Source: Paracoccaceae bacterium (GTDB taxonomy: Bacteria > Pseudomonadota > Alphaproteobacteria > Rhodobacterales > Rhodobacteraceae). Taken from it: 64,000 bases of DNA. Position numbers and translations under genes: made by a program. This document shows, one piece after another, positions 53,700 to 63,883 of the stretch. Numbering within the stretch: the first letter of the stretch is position 1; every line of letters starts with the position of its first letter. The stretch covers positions 36,650 through 100,649 of the forward strand of contig JAIXPH010000064.1 of NCBI GenBank assembly GCA_027486345.1. The letters are read 5' to 3'. Under the pieces are notes generated by a model, which did no database searches, was not told the DNA's origin, and saw only the letters and a program-made list of their open reading frames with translations.

Positions 53700-55568
53700 A
53701 TGTCAAAACCGACCGACAACCCCGCCGATCCGTTCAAGAAAGCCTTGGCCGAGGCCACGAAAGTGCTGGCCGATGACCCGGAGATGACCGTCTCTTATTC
53801 GGTCGACCCGCCCGGCATGAACGCCGAAGGTGTGCGCCTGCCGCAAGTCAGCCGCCGCATGACCCGCGATGAGGTGCTGCTCGCCCGTGGCACGGCGGAT
53901 GCGTTTGCCATGAAGCGCAAGTATCACGACGCCAAGGTCTCGGCCCGCTATTCCCCCACCGGCAATCTGGCGCGCGAGATTTTCGACGCGATGGAAACCG
54001 CGCGCTGTGAGGCTGTTGGTGCCCGCGCCATGCCCGGCACGGCCACCAACATCGACGCCAAGATCGCGCATGAGGCCGACCGCAAGGGCTACAGCCAGAT
54101 CACCAGCGCGCAGGATGCGCCCTTGCCGGTGGCGGCGGGATACCTCGTGCGGCATCTCGCGACGGGGCGGGATTTGCCCAAAGGGGCGGGCAACGTCATG
54201 GACCTGTGGCGCGGGTTCATCGAGGATCAGGCCGGCGGCACGCTGGAAAACCTTGACCATGTGCTGGCCGATCAATCCGCCTTTGCCCGTCTGGCGCGCA
54301 AGGTGATTTCCGATCTGGGCTATGGCGACCAGTTGGGCGACGATCCCGATCAGGAAGACCCGACCGACAATCAGGACGACGCACAGGAAGATCAGGAAAA
54401 CCCGGACAGCACCGGCGAAGAGCAGCAGCAGGAAGAGGATGCCGACGCCTCGCCCGAGCGGTCGCAGGAAGAACAGCAAGACCAGTCCCAAGCGCAAGTC
54501 ACGATGGAAGACAGCGCCGACATGGAACAGGGCGACGAGGCCGAATTGCCCGAAGGCGAGGCCCCGCTGGAACCGCCGCCGCCCGCGCCCTATTCCGACG
54601 CCGACCCGAACTACGCCGTCTATACCACGGACTTTGACGAGGAAATCCGGGCCGAGGATCTGGCCGAACCCGCCGAATTGGAACGGTTGCGCGCCTATCT
54701 GGACCAGCAGCTGGAACCCTTGAAGGGGGCGGTCAGCCGTCTGGCCAACAAGCTGCAACGCCGCTTGCAGGCGCAGCAGAATCGCTCATGGCTGTTTGAC
54801 CTTGAGGAAGGCACGCTGGACGCCGGACGTCTGGCGCGCGTGGTGGCGAACCCGACCACACCCCTGTCCTTCAAGCAGGAAAAAGACACCGAATTCCGCG
54901 ACACCTGCGTGACGCTGCTTCTGGACAACTCCGGCTCGATGCGCGGCCGTCCGATCAGCATCGCGGCCATCTGCGCCGATGTCTTGGCGCGGACGTTGGA
55001 GCGGTGCAGCGTCAAGGTGGAAATCCTTGGCTTCACCACCCGCGCGTGGAAGGGCGGGCAAAGCCGCGAACGCTGGCTGGCGCAAGGCCGACCGCAAGGC
55101 CCCGGCCGTCTGAACGATCTGCGCCACATCATCTACAAGGGCGCCGACGCGCCATGGCGGCGGGCGCGGCCCAACCTTGGGCTGATGATGAAAGAGGGGC
55201 TCTTGAAGGAAAACATCGACGGGGAGGCACTGGAATGGGCCAACCGCCGTCTGATGAACCGGCCAGAGGCGCGGAAAATCCTGATGGTGATCTCGGACGG
55301 GGCACCGGTGGACGATTCCTCGCTGTCGGTGAACCCGGCGAATTTTCTGGAAAAACACCTGCGCGACGTGATCGCGATGGTGGAGCGCAAACGGCAAGTG
55401 GAGTTGATCGCCATCGGCATCGGCCATGACGTGACGCGCTATTATCAGCGGGCCGTGACCATCACCGATGTGGAACAACTGGCAGGCGCGATGACGGAAC
55501 AACTGGCCGGGTTGTTTGAAAGTGACCCGAAGAAACGGGCACGGTCGCTGATGCGGAAAGCGGGGTAA
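53700..55568 (+). CDS. cobT: Aerobic cobaltochelatase subunit CobT
   Basis: A 622-residue subunit of the cobalt chelatase, partner of CobS. N-terminal domain (about 1-205), an acidic Glu/Asp/Gln-rich linker (about 212-290), then a C-terminal von Willebrand A domain with the [18 protein letters not shown] and later [14 protein letters not shown]. Length matches other CobT proteins. ATG 53700 is preceded by TGAGGC. A GC hairpin and copy D follow the stop. Confidence 0.96.
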   Translation: MSKPTDNPADPFKKALAEATKVLADDPEMTVSYSVDPPGMNAEGVRLPQVSRRMTRDEVLLARGTADAFAMKRKYHDAKVSARYSPTGNLAREIFDAMETARCEAVGARAMPGTATNIDAKIAHEADRKGYSQITSAQDAPLPVAAGYLVRHLATGRDLPKGAGNVMDLWRGFIEDQAGGTLENLDHVLADQSAFARLARKVISDLGYGDQLGDDPDQEDPTDNQDDAQEDQENPDSTGEEQQQEEDADASPERSQEEQQDQSQAQVTMEDSADMEQGDEAELPEGEAPLEPPPPAPYSDADPNYAVYTTDFDEEIRAEDLAEPAELERLRAYLDQQLEPLKGAVSRLANKLQRRLQAQQNRSWLFDLEEGTLDAGRLARVVANPTTPLSFKQEKDTEFRDTCVTLLLDNSGSMRGRPISIAAICADVLARTLERCSVKVEILGFTTRAWKGGQSRERWLAQGRPQGPGRLNDLRHIIYKGADAPWRRARPNLGLMMKEGLLKENIDGEALEWANRRLMNRPEARKILMVISDGAPVDDSSLSVNPANFLEKHLRDVIAMVERKRQVELIAIGIGHDVTRYYQRAVTITDVEQLAGAMTEQLAGLFESDPKKRARSLMRKAG

Positions 55569-55632
55569 GGGGGCGCTCGCGCCCCCTCGCCCGTGCCGGG
55601 CTCACCCCCTGAGGATATTTGAACAGAGAAGA
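55569..55632 (+). repeat. Dispersed hairpin repeat, copy D
   Basis: GGGGGCGC-TC-GCGCCCCC stem right after the cobT stop, then CACCCCCTGAGGATATTTG and a diverged AACAGAGAAGA end. The tail overlaps the ribosome-binding region of the aminopeptidase gene. Confidence 0.7.
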
Positions 55633-55642
55633 CGGGCGCAGT

Positions 55643-57433
55643 ATGTTCCAGAGCTTTGAGACCACCGCTGATCCGACGGCTGGGCCGGGACGGCTGGCGC
55701 GGCTGCGCGATCATCTGCGGGCCGAGGGGCTGGCGGGATTCATCGTGCCGCGCGCCGATGTGCATCAGGGCGAATATGTCGCCGCGCGGGATGAGCGGTT
55801 GGGTTGGCTGACGGGCTTCACCGGATCGGCAGGTTTTGCCGTGGTGCTGCCCGAGGTGGCGGGGGTTTTCATTGACGGGCGCTACCGCGTGCAGGTCAAG
55901 CAGCAGGTGGACCTGTCGGCCTATACCCCGGTGCCGTGGCCCGAGGTGAAGCCGGGGGATTGGCTGCGGGCGAATTTGGCTGAAGGCGTGGTGGGGTTTG
56001 ACCCTTGGCTGCACACCGCTGATGAGATTGCCAAGCTGCAAGAGGCCCTTGCGGGGTCAGAGGTCACGTTGCGCGGGGTCGCCAATGCGGTGGACGCGAT
56101 CTGGCCGGATCAGCCTGCCGCCCCCTGTGGCGCGGCTTTTGTGCATCCTTTGGAATTTGCGGGGGAATCGTCAGAGGCCAAGCGTGCGCGTCTGGCCGAA
56201 GGCTTGCGGGCGGCGGGGCAGGATGTGGCGGTGATCACGCTGCCGGACAGCTTGTGCTGGCTGCTCAACCTGCGGGGCGCGGATGTGCCGCGCAATCCGA
56301 TCCTGCATGGCTTTACGCTGCTGCGCGCCGATGCCTCGGTCGATCTTTACGTCGATCCGGCGAAGATGCGGGATGTGGTGTTGGATGACGCCGTGCGCCT
56401 GCATCCGGCCGATGCTTTCGCCGCCGCCCTGCCCGCCCTGTCCGGCGTGGCGCGTGTGGACAAGGGCACCGCGCCTTTGGCCGTGTCGCAGGCCATCACC
56501 GGGGCGCGGGTGGTTTGGGGCGATGATCCCTGCCGCCTGCCCAAAGCCCGCAAAAACCCGGTCGAGGTCGAGGGGATGCGCCAAGCCCATCTGCGCGACG
56601 GCGCGGCGGTGGTGGAATTCCTTGCGTGGTTGGACGATGCCACGCCCAAGGGCGGGTTGACCGAGATTGACGTGGTGACTGCCTTGGAAGGTTATCGCCG
56701 CGCCACCAATGCGCTGCATGACATCAGCTTTGACACCATCTGCGGGGCCGGGCCGAATGGCGCGATCATGCATTACCGTGTGACGGCGGAGTCGAACCGC
56801 GCCGTGGGACAGGATGAATTGCTGCTGGTGGATTCGGGCGCGCAGTTCAAGGACGGCACCACCGACATCACCCGTACCGTGGCCGTCGGCGATCCGGGGG
56901 CCGAAGCGCGGGCCTGTTACACCCGCGTGCTGCAGGGGATGATTGCGATCTCGCGCGTGCGCTGGCCGCGCGGCATCGCGGGGCGCGATCTGGATGCGCT
57001 GGCGCGGTTCAACCTGTGGACGGCGGGGCAGGATTTCGACCACGGCACCGGGCATGGCGTCGGGGCCTTCCTGTCGGTGCATGAAGGGCCGCAGCGCCTG
57101 TCACGCGTGTCCGAGGTGCCGCTGGAGCCGGGGATGATCCTGTCCAATGAGCCGGGCTATTACCGCGAGGGCGCTTTCGGCATCCGGCTGGAGAACCTGA
57201 TTGTGGTCGAGGAGGCCCCCGCCCTGCCCGGCGGCGATGCCCATCGCGCGCAACTGGGGTTTGAGACGCTGACCTTTGTACCGCTGGATCGGCGCTTGAT
57301 CCTTGTGGATCGGCTGTCCCCGGATGAGCGGGATTGGCTGAACGCCTATCACGCCGAGGTTCTGGCCAAGCTGGGACCCCGCGTTTCGGCCTTTGCGCTA
57401 GCGTGGTTGCAAGCCGCCTGCGCGCCGCTTTAG
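55643..57433 (+). CDS. Aminopeptidase P family metallopeptidase (Xaa-Pro)
   Basis: A 596-residue M24B peptidase, the long three-domain type. Two N-terminal creatinase-like domains (about 1-310) precede the catalytic pita-bread domain: metal ligands in LLLVDSGAQFKDGTTDITRT, HGTGHGVG, ILSNEPGYYREGAFGIRLEN, all intact. It releases N-terminal residues next to proline. ATG 55643 was chosen over an in-frame start at 55619 that lies in repeat D. Its stop overlaps the convergent sufE stop. Confidence 0.94.
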   Translation: MFQSFETTADPTAGPGRLARLRDHLRAEGLAGFIVPRADVHQGEYVAARDERLGWLTGFTGSAGFAVVLPEVAGVFIDGRYRVQVKQQVDLSAYTPVPWPEVKPGDWLRANLAEGVVGFDPWLHTADEIAKLQEALAGSEVTLRGVANAVDAIWPDQPAAPCGAAFVHPLEFAGESSEAKRARLAEGLRAAGQDVAVITLPDSLCWLLNLRGADVPRNPILHGFTLLRADASVDLYVDPAKMRDVVLDDAVRLHPADAFAAALPALSGVARVDKGTAPLAVSQAITGARVVWGDDPCRLPKARKNPVEVEGMRQAHLRDGAAVVEFLAWLDDATPKGGLTEIDVVTALEGYRRATNALHDISFDTICGAGPNGAIMHYRVTAESNRAVGQDELLLVDSGAQFKDGTTDITRTVAVGDPGAEARACYTRVLQGMIAISRVRWPRGIAGRDLDALARFNLWTAGQDFDHGTGHGVGAFLSVHEGPQRLSRVSEVPLEPGMILSNEPGYYREGAFGIRLENLIVVEEAPALPGGDAHRAQLGFETLTFVPLDRRLILVDRLSPDERDWLNAYHAEVLAKLGPRVSAFALAWLQAACAPL

Positions 57434-57840
57434 GCGGCCTCTGCCGCCACTTTGCGGATGCGTTCCACCATGCTTTTCAGCCCGTTGGAGCGTTGTGAGG
57501 ACAAATGATCCGTGAGCCCCAGCCGGGCCAGTTCGGCGGGGGCATCGACGGCGTCAACGTCGGCCACCGGCAACCCGGCATAAAGCGCATGCAGGACGGC
57601 GATCAGCCCCTTGACGATCATGGCATCGCTGTCGCCCTGAAAATCAAAACGCCCGCCCTCGATCATCGGCTGAATCCAGACTTGGGACGCGCAGCCCTGC
57701 ACCTTGGTGGCTGGGACCTTCAGCGCCTCTTCCATCGGGGGGAAGGCTTTGCCCAACTCGATCACATGGCGGTAGCGGTCTTCCCAATCGTCAAGGAAGT
57801 CGAAGGTTTCGGCGATCTCTTCGAATGCGGGGCTGGCCAT
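57430..57840 (-). CDS. sufE: SufE-family cysteine desulfuration protein
   Basis: A 136-residue sulfur-acceptor protein that takes persulfide from SufS for iron-sulfur assembly. Active Cys in VQGCASQVWIQP; FLDDWEDRYRHVIELGKAFPPM and the C-terminal LTDHLSSQRSNGLKSMVERIR are family features. ATG 57840 follows GGAGAGACAG. The rest of a suf operon is not in the window. Confidence 0.93.
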   Translation of the reverse strand: MASPAFEEIAETFDFLDDWEDRYRHVIELGKAFPPMEEALKVPATKVQGCASQVWIQPMIEGGRFDFQGDSDAMIVKGLIAVLHALYAGLPVADVDAVDAPAELARLGLTDHLSSQRSNGLKSMVERIRKVAAEAA

Positions 57841-57988
57841 CTGTCTCTCCGGGGTCTTGCTGCGGCAGAGGTAAGCCGATGGGGCGCAAAGGTCCACCCC
57901 ATGGGCGAACCGGCCGCACCATGGCGGCGCTTTTCAAGTGGGCGCGGATCGGCTACCCAAGGGCAAAGCTATTGGGAAGGCATACGGC

Positions 57989-58444
57989 ATGAAACGCACA
58001 CTTCTGGTCGCCCTCTGCGCGGTTCTGGTGGTGACGGGCTGCGCCCGGGTGTCCGAGTCGCGGCTGAACCCGTTCAACTGGTTTGGTGGGGCACGGGCAG
58101 AGAAGCGCTTTGAACTGCCCGCAGAGGCGGCGGATGACCGCGCGCTTGCCCCGCAAGTGCTGGATCTGTCGGTGGAACCCTATTCGGGGGGCGCGCTGGT
58201 CAAGGCCATCGCCCAGACGCCGGATCAGGGCTGGTGGGAGGCCGAACTGGTGGCACGGCCTTTGGATGCGGATGGCGTGCTGGTCTATGATCTGCGGATG
58301 TTCCCGCCGGTGACGGAAACGCCTGTCGGGCCGAACACCTCGCGCCAGATCACGGTTGCGGCGGCAATCAGCAGCGTGACGCTGGACCGGGTGACCAAGA
58401 TCGTGGTGCAGGGCGAAGGCAACGCGCTGTCGTCGGGGCGCTGA
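57989..58444 (+). CDS. Putative lipoprotein, unknown function
   Basis: A 151-residue protein with a lipoprotein signal: MKRTLLVALCAVLVVTGCARV, lipobox Cys near residue 18. A conserved-looking RLNPFNWFGG follows. The rest is a single predicted beta-rich domain with GWWEAELVARP and NTSRQITVAAAIS. Similar small lipoproteins occur across Rhodobacterales, but I know of no function. ATG 57989 follows GGGAAGG. It converges on rnd. Confidence 0.8.
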   Translation: MKRTLLVALCAVLVVTGCARVSESRLNPFNWFGGARAEKRFELPAEAADDRALAPQVLDLSVEPYSGGALVKAIAQTPDQGWWEAELVARPLDADGVLVYDLRMFPPVTETPVGPNTSRQITVAAAISSVTLDRVTKIVVQGEGNALSSGR

Positions 58445-58456
58445 AGGTGGTCCGGC

Positions 58457-59614
58457 TTACAGCCGGATCACCCGCACTTCGGTACCCTTGGCGGTCAGGG
58501 CGATTTCGCCTTTGCACAGGCGCAGGGCGTCATCGCCAAAGGCCTCGAACCGCCAGCCCTTGAGCGCCTCGACATCCCGCTCACCCGCTGCGATGGCATC
58601 CAGATCGGCCGCCGAGGCGATCAGCTTGGATGCGACGCCCAGCGATTCCGACTTGGCTTTCAGCAGCACGCGCAACAGGTCGGCCAGCGCGGGATTGACC
58701 TGCAACTGTTCGCGCCCGGCATCGACACGCGGCATGTCTTCGGGCTTCATCTCGGTCGCAGATTTGATCGCAGCGAGGATGCCTTCGGCGATCTCGGGCT
58801 TGCGGCCTTCGCGTAGGAGAAGGCGCGAGCGTCCCAATTCCTCATGGTTGGTGGGGCGGGTCGAGGCCAGTTCCAACAGCGCATCATCCTTCATCACGCG
58901 TGAGCGCGGGACGTTGTTTTTCTGCGCATATTCCTCGCGGAAGCGGGCGAGTTCCTTGACCATGGCGAGGAAGCGGCCAGAGGTGGTCCGGGTTTTGATC
59001 CGCTGCCAGGCCTCATCCGGATGCACGGTATAGGTGGCGGGATCGGTCAGGACGCGGAGTTCTTCTTGCACCCATTTGGTGCGGTCGGATTTGGCGATCT
59101 GGGCCGAGAGGAATTCGTAGATCACGCGAAGATGGGTGACATCGGCCAGCGCATATTCCGCCTGCGCCGTGGTCAGGGGGCGGCGCGACCAATCGGTGAA
59201 GCGTGAGGTCTTGTCGAGGTTTTCCTTGGCGATCTTCTTGACCAAGGTCTCATAGCCCACCTGTTCGCCAAAGCCGCAGACCATCGCGGCCACTTGCGTG
59301 TCAAACAGGGGATCGGGGAAGGCATTGCCTTCGACAAAGAAAATCTCAAGGTCTTGCCGGGCGGCATGGAACACCTTGACCGTCGCGGTATGGCGGAACA
59401 GGTCATAGAGTGGTTCCAGCGACATCTCGGTGCCAAGGATCGGATCGACCAGAACCGCGTCACCATCCTTGCCCGGCAGCGCCATCTGGATCAGGCAGAG
59501 CTTGGACCAATAGGTGCGTTCACGCAGGAATTCGGTGTCGATGGTGACATAGGGCTGCGATTTGGCGGCGGTGCAGAAGGCGGCGAGGTCTTCGGTCGTG
59601 GTGATGGTACGCAT
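58457..59614 (-). CDS. rnd: Ribonuclease D
   Basis: A 385-residue 3'-5' exoribonuclease for tRNA 3' maturation. DEDDy exonuclease residues are in VTIDTEFLRERTYWSKLCLIQ, FHAARQDLEIFF and AEYALADVTHLRVIY; an HRDC domain follows (about 210-290, ARFREEYAQKNNVPRSRVMKDDALLELA). ATG 59614 is chosen because MRTITTTEDLAAFC is the usual start. Confidence 0.95.
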   Translation of the reverse strand: MRTITTTEDLAAFCTAAKSQPYVTIDTEFLRERTYWSKLCLIQMALPGKDGDAVLVDPILGTEMSLEPLYDLFRHTATVKVFHAARQDLEIFFVEGNAFPDPLFDTQVAAMVCGFGEQVGYETLVKKIAKENLDKTSRFTDWSRRPLTTAQAEYALADVTHLRVIYEFLSAQIAKSDRTKWVQEELRVLTDPATYTVHPDEAWQRIKTRTTSGRFLAMVKELARFREEYAQKNNVPRSRVMKDDALLELASTRPTNHEELGRSRLLLREGRKPEIAEGILAAIKSATEMKPEDMPRVDAGREQLQVNPALADLLRVLLKAKSESLGVASKLIASAADLDAIAAGERDVEALKGWRFEAFGDDALRLCKGEIALTAKGTEVRVIRL

Positions 59615-59724
59615 GGGGGCCTTCTGCCAGTGGACGGGGCACGGGGGTATCCCGCCCATCCCCTATAGGCGGGGCGTGCTGAAATGGGAAGCGGTCTATC
59701 CTTATGCCACAGGGATCAAGCGGA

Positions 59725-59838
59725 CTGCGCGCCAGCGCGCAGCGGTTTGGCAGCCCGGTTCCGCGCAAAGCGCGCAACCGGGCGCGGCGGGGGTGCTTCG
59801 CCCCCCGCACCCCCAGAGGATATTTGGGCAACGGGGAA
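59725..59838 (+). repeat. Dispersed hairpin repeat, copy E, with hairpin array
   Basis: CTGCGCGC-CA-GCGCGCAG (59725-59742), CCCGGTT...AACCGGG (59754-59782), then GCGGGGG...CCCCCGC, ACCCCCAGAGGATATTTG and CAACGGGGAAG. From the third stem on it closely follows copy B. It ends six bases before the purN stop. Confidence 0.8.
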
Positions 59839-59843
59839 GGAGG

Positions 59844-60437
59844 TCAGAGGAAGATCGGTGCGCGGTCTCCTGCCGCAAAGCGGCGCAAGACGGCGGGGTA
59901 CAGGCGGTGCTCTTGGGTCAGTACGCGGGCGGCGAGACTGTCTGCCGTGTCGCCGGGCAGGATCGGGACACGGGCCTGCCCGAGGATCGGGCCGTCATCG
60001 AGGATCGGCGTCACTTCATGCACAGTGCAGCCGGCCTGCGCGTCGCCCGCGTCGAGGGCGCGCTGGTGGGTGTGCAGGCCGGGGTAAAGCGGCAGGAGCG
60101 AGGGGTGGATGTTCAGCATCCGTCCGGTAAAGCGGTTCACAAACGCCGGGGTCAGCACGCGCATGAAGCCCGCAAGGCACAGGATATCAGGCTGGGTGGC
60201 GAGGATATGGGTCAGGAGCGCCGCTTCGAACGCGGCGCGGTCGCGGCCAAAGGGGCGGTGATCGACGGCGGCGGTTGGGACACCTGCGGCGGCGGCCTTG
60301 GTCAGCCCCGTGGCCGTGGGATCGTTGGACGCCACGAGCACGGGTTCCGCCGGGTGGTCCCCCGTCGCCATGTCGCGCAACAGGGCGAGCATGTTGGAGC
60401 CGCCACCGGAAATCAGGATGGCGACGCGTTTTTTCAC
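59844..60437 (-). CDS. purN: Phosphoribosylglycinamide formyltransferase
   Basis: A 197-residue enzyme of purine synthesis that formylates GAR with 10-formyltetrahydrofolate. Family motifs [51 protein letters not shown] and [17 protein letters not shown]. The start is GTG 60437, which overlaps the purM stop (GTGA), so the two are translationally coupled in the usual purM-purN order. Confidence 0.96.
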   Translation of the reverse strand: MKKRVAILISGGGSNMLALLRDMATGDHPAEPVLVASNDPTATGLTKAAAAGVPTAAVDHRPFGRDRAAFEAALLTHILATQPDILCLAGFMRVLTPAFVNRFTGRMLNIHPSLLPLYPGLHTHQRALDAGDAQAGCTVHEVTPILDDGPILGQARVPILPGDTADSLAARVLTQEHRLYPAVLRRFAAGDRAPIFL

Positions 60438-61471
60438 AGGAGCGAACCCTTGTAGATCACGCCTTCGCCTTCGACGACGCGGCCAAGGGGGATGACGGTC
60501 TCACCCGCCGCGGCCAGCAGGGTGGTCAGCGCCTCGGCCCGGTCTGCGGCGACGACAAGGATCATGCCGATACCGCAGTTGAAGGTCTTCAGGAGTTCAG
60601 GTTGCGCCATGTTCGCCTGCGTGGCCATCCAGCGGAACACGGGCGGGAGTTGCCAGGACGACAGGTCAATCTCGCAGGCCAGCCCTTCGGGCAGGACACG
60701 GGGCGGGTTTTCGGTCAGGCCGCCGCCGGTGATATGGGCCAGCGCATGCACGCCGCCCGCGCGGATCGCGGCGAGGGCTTGCTTGACGTAAAGGCGCGTG
60801 GGGGCAAGCAGCGCCTCGCCCAAGGTGCCTTCGGCAAAGGGGCAAGCGGCGTCCCAGCCGAGGCCGGAGAGTTCGACCACCTTGCGCACGAAGCTGAAGC
60901 CGTTGGAATGCACGCCGTTGGAGGCGAGGCCCAGAAGGACATCCCCCGCCGCGACGCCTGCGGGCAGGTCCGCGCCCCGCTCCATCGCGCCGACGGCAAA
61001 ACCGGCGAGGTCGAAGTCGCCCTTGTGATACATGCCCGGCATCTCCGCCGTCTCGCCGCCGATCAGGGCGCAGCCGGATTGTTCGCAGCCCGTGGCGATG
61101 CCTTCGATGATGCGGGCGGCTTGATCGACGTCGAGCTTGCCGGTGGCGAAATAGTCCAAAAACAGCAGGGGCTCGGCCCCTTGGCAGACCAGATCATTGA
61201 CGCACATGGCGACAAGGTCGATGCCGATCGTGTCCACATTCCCGGTGTCGATGGCGATGCGCAGCTTGGTCCCGACGCCATCGGTCGCGGCGACGAGGAT
61301 CGGGTCTGTGTAGCCCGCGGCCTTGAGGTCAAACAGCGCGCCGAAGCCGCCGAGGCCCGACATGGACCCGGCTCGCGTGGTGCGCTTGGCGGCGGGCTTG
61401 ATCCGTTCGACCAGCGCGTTGCCCGCGTCGATGTCCACGCCTGCCTGCGCATAGGTAAGGCCGTTCGTCAT
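60434..61471 (-). CDS. purM: Phosphoribosylformylglycinamidine cyclo-ligase
   Basis: A 345-residue AIR synthetase. [82 protein letters not shown] and [18 protein letters not shown] are standard. ATG 61471 gives the usual N-terminus; upstream frame is not coding. Operon with purN. Confidence 0.97.
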   Translation of the reverse strand: MTNGLTYAQAGVDIDAGNALVERIKPAAKRTTRAGSMSGLGGFGALFDLKAAGYTDPILVAATDGVGTKLRIAIDTGNVDTIGIDLVAMCVNDLVCQGAEPLLFLDYFATGKLDVDQAARIIEGIATGCEQSGCALIGGETAEMPGMYHKGDFDLAGFAVGAMERGADLPAGVAAGDVLLGLASNGVHSNGFSFVRKVVELSGLGWDAACPFAEGTLGEALLAPTRLYVKQALAAIRAGGVHALAHITGGGLTENPPRVLPEGLACEIDLSSWQLPPVFRWMATQANMAQPELLKTFNCGIGMILVVAADRAEALTTLLAAAGETVIPLGRVVEGEGVIYKGSLL

Positions 61472-61576
61472 GGGAAAAGCTCCGCCGCTGGGTCTGGTTT
61501 GCGCGCGGCATATACCAGCCCCGCCCGTATCGCAACGGCGCAGGTAGCGCAGGGGTGCGGCCTGTGGCAAAAGCGG

Positions 61577-61605
61577 TTGACGCCTCCGCCCCTGCCGCTT
61601 AGGCA
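61577..61605 (+). promoter_or_regulatory. Candidate tRNA promoter
   Basis: TTGACG (61577-61582), 17 bp, TAGGCA (61600-61605), eight bases before the tRNA 5' end. The spacing suits a tRNA promoter; the -10 is weak. Confidence 0.45.
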
Positions 61606-61613
61606 AAAGGCGG

Positions 61614-61689
61614 GGGGCTGTAGCTCAATGGTTAGAGCCGGGCGCTCATAACGCCTTGGTTGGGGGTTCGAGTCCCTCCGGCCCTACCA
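61614..61689 (+). tRNA. tRNA with CAU anticodon (Ile2 more likely than Met)
   Basis: Folds as a 76-nt cloverleaf: acceptor GGGGCTG/CGGCCCT (with G-U pairs), D-arm GCTC...GAGC, anticodon stem GGGCG/CGCCT around loop CTCATAA, T-arm GGGGG-TTCGAGT-CCCTC, and encoded ACCA. The anticodon is CAT. The D-arm, loop and variable region resemble tRNA-Ile2, whose C34 becomes lysidine to read AUA; elongator tRNA-Met is the alternative. The gene stands alone, downstream of the divergent purM, and mobile-element remnants begin to its right. Confidence 0.93.
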
Positions 61690-61893
61690 CCGTCCGAGCG
61701 GGTGTAGTGTTGAAATACAATAAGCGTGCTCGATCTGGCCGTTTTTTGTGCTCACCCGAGTCAAGAGGGTTTCTGTGACGGCGTGAAAAACCCTGTGGAT
61801 AATCGAGTATCACGTTGATTAATTTTGGATTTCAGAGGCGCTGAACCAACCGAAACCGCACCACACGGCCATTTGGACCGCGCGCGACGGGTT
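61690..61893. other. Non-coding junction between tRNA and tniQ remnant
   Basis: About 200 bp, A/T-richer than the flanks, without a credible gene. It contains a single DnaA-box-like TGTGGATAA (61794-61802) and AGGGTTT...AAACCCT, a possible stem over about 61766-61794. Possible edge of a transposon or island; no terminal repeat recognised. Confidence 0.4.
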
Positions 61894-63777
61894 TCACGTC
61901 TTCCGCGGTTTTGCAGGCCCCAAGGCGGCCTCGACCTCTTCCCGCAGGAACAGGCGGCCGAAATCCTGCCCTTCCGGCGCGAATACAGCCACCCCTGCCC
62001 GCTTCAAGTCCGCCCGAAGTTCCGGAATCGGTCGCCCTGTTTCGGTCGAGAGTGTGCGCACGGTCACGAACTGCCGATGAAAATCCGCAATATCTGCCGC
62101 CGTCACGACTGTGTTTTCGATCCCGGTTTTGGGATGTCGCCTCACGGTAGCGCAGATCTGCCCGGCGTCGATCAACGCGCGGAAGCGACCCTTGTCCTTG
62201 ATGCCGACAGAAATGCCGAAGGCGGTCGCGGTCATCGGCGTTTCCATGTCTGGACCGTCTGACGGACGGGCAAGCCGATCCACCTCCGCGGCACGAAGGC
62301 GCAGGTCCGAGAATCCATCACCAACGGCGCCGATCACAAGCTTCCCGTTACGAACCGTGTCCAACAGCGCGGCGACCGGTTGGCGGCACCGACGGCTTGC
62401 CGTCAAAAGAGGTTCCCACCCCGCATCCGTGCCCAAAATCTGCTGGGCCCTCGCCATCAGACCGGCCAAGAGGTCCATCGCTTGGAGCAGGCTCCAGCGC
62501 AGATGGACCGCCGCGTTCTGCACACGCGGCGTCAGAATCCCCTCGGACACAAGCCTTGCGAGTTCTGTTCGGCTCGCTCCGATCTCCCGCTGCAGGGTCT
62601 TCAAGCTGACCAAGGTGGGGATCTCGGCCAGCAAAGCGGCGTGGTCTTTGGCACTGAAGACCCGACGATTGGAAAACCGGGGATCGCCGTCGGTCAAAGC
62701 CCCAGCCTCGATCAGGAAGGGTTCCAGCAGTTCCTCGGTGACGCCGATGTCTCTTGCGGCGCTGTAGTGGGAATGCAGCCGGCGTTCGGGTTGCACCTCC
62801 CCCAAAACGGTCTCGCCCGCAGCCACTGGCCAGACCGACAGAATGCAGTCGCGCAAGAGGTGCCGGAAAGGATCGAAGGCAGGATCATGGACGTAATCGG
62901 TCCGAAGTTTTGTGTGAAGATGCCCGAAGACCGCTTTCGGCACTTCGCGCTTTTTGCACGAAGCCTCGACCAAAGCCATGAACGCCGCTGAAATCGCGGC
63001 TTCGCCCTGGCGGGCAACGGCAAACCCTGCCTGCTGCGCTGCCCGCAGCCTGTGGATGTCGTCCTGCCCCGGATCAGCCTGAAGGCGCAGGAGTTCCATC
63101 CCGAGCAAGCGGCAAAAGGCTGTTGCCGGATAAAGCCCGTGATTTGCTAACCAAGTGTGATCCTCCCCGTCCTCCAGCCGACGATCCAGCCACAGGTCAT
63201 ATTCTGTGGGATCTCAAGCGGGGCGATCCATGGTTCCTGCCAGAAGATCTGGCTCGATTTCCTTGAAACGAGCCGCAAAGTCGTATCGTGCGTATCGATT
63301 GTCCGCGGTCCAGAGTGGCACAAGAAGGTGCCGGTGCTTCAGGCAAAGCGTCACCTCACGCAACTGCCAATCGCCCCGCATTGCCATGGCTTCCACGGAA
63401 ACTCCGGAATGCGCCGAAGCGTCCTCGCGAAGACAAGTCGGGCAGCCCCGAAGAGTCGGATTGCGCAGGGCACGCGAAATGAAGACCTCGTCCCGAAGGC
63501 GCATCCTGGCATCACCGATGGGCTCTCCCGACCAGGATTGCAGCACCTCGATCCCCGCTGAGGTCAAGCCGGCCCAATGGGCAAGACTGTCAAGAGCTTC
63601 CGGGTCGCCATCCAGAAGACGCCGAAACGAAAACCCCATGTTCTGCGCGAACTCCACCACCGGGGTCAGGCGCATCGCCGCAAACCGCGACAGAAAAGAC
63701 GGCACCGTCTCGCGTGGCACTGGCTCTGGTCGGAGCGGAAACCTTGGGTTCAAAGGACTGAAGCTTCCTTGCAGCAT
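61894..63777 (-). pseudogene. tniQ: tniQ-family transposition gene broken by one in-frame TGA
   Basis: Two open segments, 63777-63217 and 63213-61894, are in one frame, split only by TGA at 63216-63214. The N-terminal part has the TniQ opening FPLRPEPVPRETVPSFLSRFAAMRL and a zinc-type CPTCLR...CLKHRH. After the stop the frame continues through YDLWLDRRLEDG, WLANHGLYPATAFCRLLG, a normal TniQ continuation, for about 440 further residues. TniQ proteins guide target choice in Tn5053/Tn402- and Tn7-like transposons. No tniA, tniB or terminal repeats are seen, so this looks like a relic. The TGA could come from CGA or TGG by one change; sequencing error is also possible. ATG 63777 is the start used; a TTG at 63792 is an alternative. 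Confidence 0.8.
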
Positions 63778-63883
63778 CGATGGTTGGGACAACGGTCAAC
63801 ACAAGGAATGTACCGCGCAAGGAACACTGTCCAGATCGCAAGAGCGCTTGTCGGGAGGGCCGGAGACGCGCTCGGCCCTAACA

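Noticed and set aside
61794..61802. DnaA-box-like TGTGGATAA as part of an origin
   Set aside because: A single box without an AT-rich unwinding region or neighbouring replication genes.
63214..63216. TGA in tniQ as a selenocysteine codon
   Set aside because: No SECIS-like hairpin was evident after it and TniQ is not a selenoprotein family.
63856..63879. CTCCGGCCCT and CGGCCCTA words matching the tRNA 3' end, as an attachment-site duplicate
   Set aside because: Only 8-10 bases match, one in the wrong orientation, in GC-rich DNA where this is expected by chance.
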